DNA from: Bacteroidales bacterium UBA1736
Lineage (GTDB): Bacteria > Bacteroidota > Bacteroidia > Bacteroidales > UBA932
Direction of reading: 5' to 3'
Assembly (NCBI GenBank): GCA_002315825.1
Contig: DCIC01000086.1
Coordinates: forward strand, 7,021 to 25,776
Length of the DNA: 18,756 nt
This document shows positions 7,386 to 13,711 of this stretch, piece after piece. Position 1 is the stretch's first letter. Each line of letters begins with the position of its first letter. The notes beneath the pieces were generated by a model. It made no database searches, was not told where the DNA came from, and saw only the letters and a list, made by a program, of their open reading frames with translations. Position numbers and translations under genes: made by a program.

Positions 7386-7801
7386 TGAAACGATTGCTCC
7401 TATATGTTCTGGCACTGCTGGCAGTGGCTTTGCTATCTTTTTCCTGCTCCTCGAAGAAGGGCAGGATAATACCTCGCCATCAGATGACCCAGATATATGC
7501 GGAAATGTTTGTGCTCGACCAGTGGACCAATTCGAGCGCGAGAATGCATGCGCGGACTCTTGATACCACCTATGTGTATGAGGCTGTCTTCCAGAAATAT
7601 GGCTATACTGTTGATGATTTTCTCGCGAGTATGGATTATTATCTGTACGACCCGGAAAGGTATCGGTGGATGATTGAGGATGCGGTGGCCATTATCCGAA
7701 AGGAAGAGGAGGAACTTCGGGCAGCCTATGACAAGGCGGAGGCGGAAAAAGAGGAGGAGAGACTGCGGCTTCTCGATAAGATGCGGGAAAACGAAGAATG
7801 A
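7385..7801 (+). CDS. DUF4296 domain lipoprotein
   Basis: The 138-residue product starts with a signal peptide and lipobox (FSC, lipidated Cys21), followed by a domain with the pattern RHQMTQIYAEMFVLDQW and YEAVFQKYGYTVDDFLASMDYYL, which I recognise as DUF4296, a Bacteroidota family of unknown function. The last 35 residues are strongly charged, rich in Glu, Lys and Arg, and probably form a long helix or coiled coil. The residues after the cysteine (SSKKG) carry no acidic export signal, so it probably faces the periplasm. The ATG overlaps the pheT stop (TAATG), so translation is coupled. It is the last gene of the unit before a strong terminator. Confidence 0.85.
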   Translation: MKRLLLYVLALLAVALLSFSCSSKKGRIIPRHQMTQIYAEMFVLDQWTNSSARMHARTLDTTYVYEAVFQKYGYTVDDFLASMDYYLYDPERYRWMIEDAVAIIRKEEEELRAAYDKAEAEKEEERLRLLDKMRENEE

Positions 7802-7854
7802 GTTTTTTCATTTTTGCGACAGATCTGATAACGGAAAACACGGTTCAGAATATC

Positions 7855-7893
7855 AAAAACAAGCGTTTGACGAGATAAACGCTTGTTTTTTTT
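7855..7893 (+). terminator. Strong rho-independent terminator after the ftsY-pheT-DUF4296 unit
   Basis: Bases 7855-7868 pair perfectly with 7877-7890 (14 bp, core CAAGCGTTT/AAACGCTTG) around an 8-base loop, and eight T's cover 7886-7893. The left arm begins with five A's, so the hairpin might also work for transcription from the other side. Confidence 0.9.
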
Positions 7894-7920
7894 GTACACA
7901 GAAACTGCGCAATACCTTAG
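7891..7920 (+). promoter_or_regulatory. Candidate promoter of the surface-protein locus
   Basis: TTTG at 7891-7894, inside the T tract of the preceding terminator, could serve as the -33 element. After 18 bases, TACCTTAG at 7913-7920 matches the -7 consensus TAnnTTTG at all but one base. The expected leader to the ATG at 7946 would be about 20 bases and is A-rich. Confidence 0.45.
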
Positions 7921-7945
7921 CTGGCGAATTAAAAAATGTTAAGCT

Positions 7946-9523
7946 ATGAAAAGGTATGTGTTTTTCTTTTTTACTGTATTGTCAGTCTGCTCTTGCGCAG
8001 ACTGGTTGGGGGAGACTTCCGGGAAAGGGTCTCAGGATGCTGACGGTTTGTCTCACGAAATGATTGTCCTTGGGGACAAGCTTGATGATCCATATTCCCT
8101 TACCAATATGCAGAACGCTGTGGCTGCATTGTACCCTGATACGAAAGCCGGAAGGGAAGGATTGACGGAGACCGACATATACGTCCGTTTTCTTCCAAAG
8201 GACAACGGCCAGTACGATCTTTTGTCGGATATGGGTGTGGAGCTCATCGATCATCCCTTGGATTATGAGATTGTCAGGGAGGGGGATTACTACCACGACC
8301 CGGAGCTTGAGGAGAGCCAGATGACCTGGCAGTACGCAGTCGTGAGTCCCGATTTCAACTTCCCTTCCACTATCCGTTATGAGGTGCTGGAAAAGTGCTA
8401 TATCCCGGAGCGTGATGCGTCCACAAGAGCTGATGGGATAGACTGGGAGGCTGTCGAAAGAAAGTCTTACATCCTTTCCGGAAATGAGGATTTGTTGCTT
8501 CCCGAGACCAGAGGTGGTGATGCCTGTCAGCCAAGCGGCAATATATCAATCGTCGATGACAAGATGGGGGATGGAGCTGTCGGTGTGAAAGGCGTGAAGA
8601 TATCAGTGAATTCCTTTGTGAAGTATTCTCATACCTATACGGACGAAAACGGAGATTATACGATCCCTAGGAGTTATTCCACAAATATCCGTTACAGAAT
8701 CGTGTACAAGAACACTGTCGGCTTCGGTATCGGGGTGAATCTGCTGGTGACTCCCGCTTCGGCCTGCACACTTGGGAAAAGTGAGCCTGACGGAGTGAGT
8801 GTGGTGATTGATAAGGATTCTGACAGAAAGATGTTCAGTCGGTCCGTTGTCAATAACGCGGCTTATGATTTCTTTTCGATGTGTAAATCTTCTTCAATGC
8901 CTCTTACCTCACCTCCTCGCAATGTCCGCTTCTGGCTATTCCAGAATCTTGGATCCAGCTGTGCGGTTATGCTTCAGCAAGGGACAATTTTCGATATGGA
9001 GTTTGTCTCAAAGTATCTTGGTGTGGCCGCCACAATTATCAGGATATTTATGCCCGATATAACCTTGGGACTGTCAGGGTGTAATGACTATGCCTCAATC
9101 TATGCGGTAGCCAGCCACGAATTGGCCCACGCAGCTCATTTCAAGCAAACGGGGACGAAATTCTGGGACAAATACATCGTGTATGTCCTGAAGTCGGCTA
9201 TCCTTGAGGGAAGCGCCTATGGCAGCGGAGAAGGCGAAGATGCCGGATATTGTGAGGTAGGTGAGATGTGGGCATTCTATCTTGAGAACCGTCTGTATAT
9301 GGACCGCTATGGTGAAGAGTCTCCCTCCTCCCGGCTTTCCCACTGGTTCGACCCTCATATATTGACCAAACTGGATGAAAAAGGAATCAATCGCAGTATG
9401 CTTTTCCGCGCCTTTGACTCTTCCGTAACGGACAAGGATCAACTCAAGGAAAAACTGATGTCTTTGTATCCGGACAATAAAATACTTATCGAACAAAACT
9501 TTAGCTTATATAACTATGAATAA
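7946..9523 (+). CDS. Surface lipoprotein with HExxH zinc-protease motif and carboxypeptidase-regulatory-like domain
   Basis: The 525-residue product has a lipoprotein signal ending VCSC, with Cys17 as the likely lipidation site and an acidic residue two positions later, compatible with surface export. Residues about 45-170 form an N-terminal region I associate with uncharacterised Bacteroidota proteins (LPKDNGQYDLL, HPLDYEI). Residues about 198-255 look like a carboxypeptidase-regulatory beta domain (VGVKGVKISV followed by YTDENGDYTI). The C-terminal half contains SHELAHAAHF with the zinc-binding pattern H391-E392-x-x-H395; the third ligand may be Glu437 or Glu440 in YCEVGEMWAFYLEN. A metallopeptidase role is inferred from this motif alone; substrate unknown. 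Its last 8 bases overlap the DUF3575 gene. The ATG at 7946 is supported by the complete signal peptide. Confidence 0.8.
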   Translation: MKRYVFFFFTVLSVCSCADWLGETSGKGSQDADGLSHEMIVLGDKLDDPYSLTNMQNAVAALYPDTKAGREGLTETDIYVRFLPKDNGQYDLLSDMGVELIDHPLDYEIVREGDYYHDPELEESQMTWQYAVVSPDFNFPSTIRYEVLEKCYIPERDASTRADGIDWEAVERKSYILSGNEDLLLPETRGGDACQPSGNISIVDDKMGDGAVGVKGVKISVNSFVKYSHTYTDENGDYTIPRSYSTNIRYRIVYKNTVGFGIGVNLLVTPASACTLGKSEPDGVSVVIDKDSDRKMFSRSVVNNAAYDFFSMCKSSSMPLTSPPRNVRFWLFQNLGSSCAVMLQQGTIFDMEFVSKYLGVAATIIRIFMPDITLGLSGCNDYASIYAVASHELAHAAHFKQTGTKFWDKYIVYVLKSAILEGSAYGSGEGEDAGYCEVGEMWAFYLENRLYMDRYGEESPSSRLSHWFDPHILTKLDEKGINRSMLFRAFDSSVTDKDQLKEKLMSLYPDNKILIEQNFSLYNYE

Positions 9524-10079
9524 TTCAATTTTCGTGGCTCTATGCGCCACTGCCCTTCTATCTTTCGCATTTGAAACCAAGGCACAGGATTTGTCAATCT
9601 CGACCAATGTGGCCGGTTATGCCAACTTCGGTACTCTCAATATGGAGGCCTCGTATGGGCTTTCAAGGCATTGGAGCTTGAATGCAGGTGTCAAATACAA
9701 CCCATTTACCTTTGACTCATCGAAATACGGGAAAATGCAGAACAGGCAGCAGCTTTTTGCCATCGGCACACGTTTCTGGCCTTGGCATATCTTTTCCGGA
9801 TGGTGGCTGGCCGGCAAAGTCCAGTATCAGGAGTATAATACGGGAGGAATAATATCTGCTGTGACAACAGAGGGCGACCGCTTCGGCGGAGCCTTGACGG
9901 GAGGTTATACTTATATGGTCAATCCGCATTTCAATATCGAATTCGGTCTGGGACTTTGGGGTGGATATGAGGCCTTTACGGAGTACGAGTGCCCTGTCTG
10001 CGGGAACATTACGGATAAGGGGAAGAAATTCTTTCTGCAGCCGAATGATTTAGTGTTGTCTTTGTCATATGTATTCTAG
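9516..10079 (+). CDS. DUF3575 outer-membrane beta-barrel protein
   Basis: The 187-residue product has a cleavable signal peptide ending near TKAQ (about residue 24), then alternating hydrophobic strands typical of a small outer-membrane barrel: NVAGYANFGTLNMEASYGL, WSLNAGVKYNPFTF, GGALTGGYTYM and FNIEFGLGLWGGY. It ends with SLSYVF, an aromatic C-terminal residue as in many barrels. A loop near the C-terminus carries ECPVCG. These features fit DUF3575, a Bacteroidota family often found beside fimbrial (FimB/Mfa2) genes. It probably helps place or export the neighbouring lipoproteins, but its function is not established. The ATG overlaps the preceding gene by 8 bases, and the next gene starts inside its last 11 bases. 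Confidence 0.85.
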   Translation: MNNSIFVALCATALLSFAFETKAQDLSISTNVAGYANFGTLNMEASYGLSRHWSLNAGVKYNPFTFDSSKYGKMQNRQQLFAIGTRFWPWHIFSGWWLAGKVQYQEYNTGGIISAVTTEGDRFGGALTGGYTYMVNPHFNIEFGLGLWGGYEAFTEYECPVCGNITDKGKKFFLQPNDLVLSLSYVF

Positions 10080-10950
10080 GCTGATTCTCTTCATTTCTTC
10101 ACTGGTCCTGCTCGGCTGTTCAATCAAAGAGGACAGGTGTGAGTGTCCTTGTTCCTTGCACCTGCTCTTTGGCGGAGCACAGCAGGCCGGTCTGGAAATG
10201 CTGGAGAGCGGCTACAATGTATCCTGGGCTGTCTCTGATATGTGGGGTGATGTTATTGGGTCGGGCTCGTTTTCGTGTGATGCGTTTCCCGATTCGTACG
10301 TCTTGAATGTTCCGAGAAGAGATTTGATGTTGGTGTTGTTTGTCAGGGAACGAGAGGATGAGGATTCGGATGACGGCCCCAGGATATTTATTGATGAAAA
10401 TCACTCTATGAGGATAATCGAAGGTAGGGATTGTCCCTCTGTTTACTCTTTTGTGCAGAGTGTGGATTGCTCGACTGGGGATACGGCCTTGAGCGTTTCT
10501 TTTTGTAGGGATTATGCTTTACTGTATTGTGTGTTGAAAGGTGATTCTGCGCCTTGGGCCGGTGCTTTCTATGAATTGAAAGGAAATGTCAATGGGTATG
10601 GAGCGGATGCAAAGCCCTTGCAAGGCGTTTTCCGATATCCATTGACCTTTGCTCAAGGGGGCGGCAGGATTTCGCTCGCCGGAATACCTCGGCAACTTGA
10701 CGGGAGCTTGCATCTGGAGGTCTCTTCTTCCGAATATGGATCACACCGGTCTTTCCCGCTTGGGGAATACATCATTTCAAGCGGATATGATTGGGGTGAT
10801 GATGTTTTGGGGGATATTGTGATCGAATTGGATTTTTCTGGCTCGGAAATAGGGATTGAGATAATTGGTGAGGAGAATGAAGTCCATCTTTCTTATGAAA
10901 TCAGCAGAGCCGTTGAAAAATGTTATCTTTGTACTGAGAAGTTGTTTTGA
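10069..10950 (+). CDS. FimB/Mfa2-like fimbria-associated lipoprotein
   Basis: The 293-residue product has a short signal with lipobox LLGC (Cys17), then SIKEDRCECPC, close to the opening of Porphyromonas and Bacteroides FimB/Mfa2 anchor proteins. Acidic residues after the cysteine fit surface export. The C-terminal half carries the pattern FPLGEYIISSGYDWGDD followed by hydrophobic strands, again as in that family, whose members anchor short fimbriae and limit their length. It differs in having about 14 extra residues at the end containing KCYLC. No fimbrillin gene of the FimA/Mfa1 type follows, so the partner is unknown. The ATG lies inside the end of the DUF3575 gene, indicating coupled translation. 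Confidence 0.78.
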   Translation: MYSRLILFISSLVLLGCSIKEDRCECPCSLHLLFGGAQQAGLEMLESGYNVSWAVSDMWGDVIGSGSFSCDAFPDSYVLNVPRRDLMLVLFVREREDEDSDDGPRIFIDENHSMRIIEGRDCPSVYSFVQSVDCSTGDTALSVSFCRDYALLYCVLKGDSAPWAGAFYELKGNVNGYGADAKPLQGVFRYPLTFAQGGGRISLAGIPRQLDGSLHLEVSSSEYGSHRSFPLGEYIISSGYDWGDDVLGDIVIELDFSGSEIGIEIIGEENEVHLSYEISRAVEKCYLCTEKLF

Positions 10951-10953
10951 AGT

Positions 10954-11448
10954 ATGGCTGACAATTATCTTGAGCGAAGGTACGATGAAGTCTGTCGCGG
11001 CAAGTCGCAGGCGCCTGTGCCCCATAAGCCTTCTCTGGACAGACTCCTGAGGGGGAATGTCGAATGCAATCGATTCGATAATGCATATTCTGTCCATATC
11101 CTTCAGATGAACGCTATTCTGTCCGTGAAGGAACATATCCATTGTTTGAGAGCATCCTCTGCCATTGTGGCTTCACCATATCTGGGGTCCTTGCAGGAGG
11201 CTATCCCCTCCGTTTTCCCGGACGGGTATGCTCCTGAAGCTTTTGCTGTCGTGGGATCCGAGGGCGGTGCGGATCCGAATCTTGATATGGCCCTTGGTGC
11301 CCTCGCTCAGACAATGCTTTTGAAAGCTGTGGAACTTGGTCTTGCCGGCGCTGTTGTGCTTGATTTTGACGCGGATAAGGTGGCGGCCAAAACGGGCGTT
11401 GATTTCAAACCTCTTGTGTTGCTGGCTTTTGGAAAGCCTCTTGTGTAA
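10954..11448 (+). CDS. Diverged nitroreductase-like protein
   Basis: The 164-residue product opens with NYLERRYDEV and SLDRLL, as in a Bacteroidota branch of the nitroreductase family, and its second half (DLGALAQ-like DMALGALAQTMLLKAVELGL, then DFDADKVA and FKPLVLLAFGKP) fits the helix and strand that end nitroreductase domains. These enzymes are FMN-dependent oxidoreductases. However, the usual FMN-binding NRS-Y/F-R motif appears here as NVECNRF, and the usual ARNxQ segment as HCLRASSAIV. The protein is also shorter than the common 180-220 residues. It may be a degenerate or non-flavin member. It starts 3 bases after the FimB/Mfa2-like gene, so it is in the same transcript. No signal peptide is seen, so it is cytoplasmic. 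Confidence 0.65.
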   Translation: MADNYLERRYDEVCRGKSQAPVPHKPSLDRLLRGNVECNRFDNAYSVHILQMNAILSVKEHIHCLRASSAIVASPYLGSLQEAIPSVFPDGYAPEAFAVVGSEGGADPNLDMALGALAQTMLLKAVELGLAGAVVLDFDADKVAAKTGVDFKPLVLLAFGKPLV

Positions 11449-11471
11449 AATAGTGCAAAAATGAATAGTCT

Positions 11472-12785
11472 ATGCAAGTAATTCTTCTGTCAGGTGGATC
11501 CGGAAAAAGACTGTGGCCGTTGTCCAACAATGTACGGTCCAAGCAGTTTCTCAAACTGTTCAAGTCTCCGTCCGGTGAGTATGAATCTATGGTTCAGAGA
11601 GTGTATCGTCAAATACGTGAGGCAGATCCCGATGCTCGTATTACGATTGCCACTTCCAAGAATCAGGTGTCATCCATTCACAATCAGTTGGGAAGTTCGG
11701 TGGGCATCTGTGTGGAGCCTTGCCGCAGGGATACATTTCCCGCCATTGCATTGGCTGCAGTGTATTTGAATGATGTAGGCGGGGTTCCAAGAGATGAAGC
11801 GGTGGCTGTCTGCCCTGTGGATCCATATGTGGATGTGGAGTATTTCAAGACAGTGAGGCGACTCACTGAACTGGCCGCGGAGGGGAAGTCGAATCTGGTC
11901 CTGATGGGTATAGAACCAGTTTCGCCAAGTGACAGATATGGTTATGTGATCCCCTGTGGGGCGGGAGAGTACAGTGAAGTTCAGTGCTTCAAGGAAAAGC
12001 CATCGGTAGAGCTCGCCCGGGAGTATATCACCCAGGGGGCGCTTTGGAATGGAGGTGTGTTTGCCTTCAAACTTGGGTATGTGCTTGACAGAGCACACGA
12101 GCTCATTGATTTCAAGGGTTATGAAGATTTGTTTGCAAAATATGGGACCCTCTCCGGAATCAGTTTTGACTATGCCGTGGTCGAGAATGAGACGCAGATT
12201 GGAGTGCTCCGCTATAGGGGGAAATGGAAGGACCTCGGTACTTGGAGCAGTCTGACCGAGGAAATGAATGACCGCACTATCGGAAAGGTGATTCTCGATC
12301 CTTGCTGTGAGAATGTCAATGTCGTAAATGAGCTTGACGTACCGATTGTCTGTGTGGGTGTGAAGGATGTCATAGTCTCGGCTTCCGCTGACGGGATTCT
12401 TGTGGCGGACAGGTCATCCAGTGACGGAATCAAGTCTGTCGTTGAGGGGATTTCGCAGTCTGCAATGTTTGCAGAGAAGTCTTGGGGGACATATAGGGTT
12501 ATCGATGCCGGTGAGCAGAACTTGACAATCAAAGTTAATCTCAAGGCAGGACAGAAGATGTCACTTCATAGCCACGAGTTTCGTGATGAGGTATGGACCG
12601 TTGTGAGCGGAAAGGGTACTGCTACTGTGGACGGCGTGAATACCATTTTGTCCGCTGGATCTGTGGTACGTCTCCCTGCCGGGTCGATACATACAGTAGA
12701 GGCTTCGGAAGACCTCTGCCTGATAGAGGTGCAGGTGGGGAAGGATATTTCTGTAAGGGATAAGAAAAAACATACACGGATATGA
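11472..12785 (+). CDS. manC: Mannose-1-phosphate guanylyltransferase with C-terminal cupin domain
   Basis: The enzyme makes GDP-mannose from mannose-1-phosphate and GTP for surface glycans. The 437-residue product begins with a nucleotidyltransferase domain: LLSGGSGKRLWPLS (5-18), KQFLKLF, VEPCRRDTFPAIALAA, DRYGYVI and the active-site motif FKEKP (173-177). The C-terminal cupin, about 335-425, has LHSHEFRDEVWTVVSG (365-380), the metal-site pattern of the phosphomannose isomerase type II domain. The combined form is usually 460-480 residues, so this one is somewhat short, and whether the isomerase is active is uncertain. It starts 23 bases after the nitroreductase-like gene and overlaps the next gene by 4 bases (ATGA). 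Confidence 0.92.
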   Translation: MQVILLSGGSGKRLWPLSNNVRSKQFLKLFKSPSGEYESMVQRVYRQIREADPDARITIATSKNQVSSIHNQLGSSVGICVEPCRRDTFPAIALAAVYLNDVGGVPRDEAVAVCPVDPYVDVEYFKTVRRLTELAAEGKSNLVLMGIEPVSPSDRYGYVIPCGAGEYSEVQCFKEKPSVELAREYITQGALWNGGVFAFKLGYVLDRAHELIDFKGYEDLFAKYGTLSGISFDYAVVENETQIGVLRYRGKWKDLGTWSSLTEEMNDRTIGKVILDPCCENVNVVNELDVPIVCVGVKDVIVSASADGILVADRSSSDGIKSVVEGISQSAMFAEKSWGTYRVIDAGEQNLTIKVNLKAGQKMSLHSHEFRDEVWTVVSGKGTATVDGVNTILSAGSVVRLPAGSIHTVEASEDLCLIEVQVGKDISVRDKKKHTRI

Positions 12786-13711
12786 AAATAGTTTTTCTTG
12801 ATACAGCGACATTGGGTGATGTGAGCCTGGAGCCGATAGCGAAGTTGGGAGAATTGGTGAACTATGCCAATTCCACACCTCAGGAGGCACTTCAAAGGGT
12901 AGGAGACTGCGAGGTGCTGATGGTTAATAAGGTGAAGGTGGATGTGGCTTTGCTTGATGCGGCCGCTCCCAAGCTGAAGCTGATATGCATTGCGGCAACA
13001 GGGATGAACAATATCGATCTGGATGCTGCCTCTAGGCACGGAGTGATTGTGCGCAATGTGGCAGGTTACTCCACTGATTCTGTCGCGCAGACAACGTGGA
13101 TGCATATTTTGTCCCTGGCGGGTCTTGGCCTTCATTTTGACAATGTCGTAAAAAGCGGAATTTATTCACGGTCCTTGATATTCACCGATGTTACCCGCAG
13201 CTATACCGAATTGGCGGGGAAAAGAATCGGGATTGTCGGTCTTGGCGCAATCGGAGGTAAGGTGGCCTCAATTGCCGAGGCCTTCGGGATGAAGGTCTGC
13301 TATTTCAGTACGTCGGGGACCAACCATTGCGACCGCTATCCGAGCGTTTCTTTGGACGAGCTGATGAGAGAGTCCGACGTGATATCCGTACACGCTCCGC
13401 TCAATGACAGGACCCTGGGGCTGATACGTTATGAGCAGTTGGCTATGATGAAGCCAAGTGCATATATCGTCAATCTTGGACGTGGTGGGATAATCGATGA
13501 GGCTGATCTCGCCCGAATCATCGATGAAGACCGCATTGCGGGTGCGGCGCTTGATGTATTTGTCACTGAACCATTGCCCTCCGATAGTCCGCTTCTGCAT
13601 ACTTCACACCCGGAGAAGCTTCTCTTCTCACCTCACACCGGCTGGGCAAGTATTGAGGCCCGGACCCGTCTTGTCAAGTCGATGGCCGACAATGTCAGAA
13701 AAGGTTGGTGA
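12782..13711 (+). CDS. D-2-hydroxyacid dehydrogenase (glycerate/hydroxypyruvate type)
   Basis: This cytoplasmic NAD(P)-dependent enzyme of the 2-hydroxyacid dehydrogenase family interconverts 2-keto acids and D-2-hydroxy acids. The 309-residue product shows the substrate-binding AATGMNNID (71-79), the nucleotide-binding GLGAIGG (153-159), and the catalytic set Arg234 in NLGRGGIID, Glu263 in DVFVTEP and His285 in SPHTGWAS. Sequence style is closest to glycerate dehydrogenase (hprA-like), but substrate choice is not certain. It ends at DNVRKGW, about a dozen residues short of the usual LxAFxxGKPxN-type tail. Its ATG overlaps the manC stop (ATGA), and its TGA directly abuts the stop of glnN on the other strand. 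Confidence 0.88.
   Translation: MKIVFLDTATLGDVSLEPIAKLGELVNYANSTPQEALQRVGDCEVLMVNKVKVDVALLDAAAPKLKLICIAATGMNNIDLDAASRHGVIVRNVAGYSTDSVAQTTWMHILSLAGLGLHFDNVVKSGIYSRSLIFTDVTRSYTELAGKRIGIVGLGAIGGKVASIAEAFGMKVCYFSTSGTNHCDRYPSVSLDELMRESDVISVHAPLNDRTLGLIRYEQLAMMKPSAYIVNLGRGGIIDEADLARIIDEDRIAGAALDVFVTEPLPSDSPLLHTSHPEKLLFSPHTGWASIEARTRLVKSMADNVRKGW

Noticed and set aside
7802..7893. A small RNA running from a promoter near 7810 to the terminator at 7893
   Set aside because: The -7 match (CATTTTTG) lacks the conserved TA start and no -33 element lies at the right distance; the hairpin is explained as the terminator of the upstream operon.
7674..7949. Frame of 91 codons crossing the end of the DUF4296 gene and the terminator
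   Set aside because: It runs through a strong hairpin terminator and begins as an out-of-frame Arg/Lys-rich shadow of the charged DUF4296 tail.
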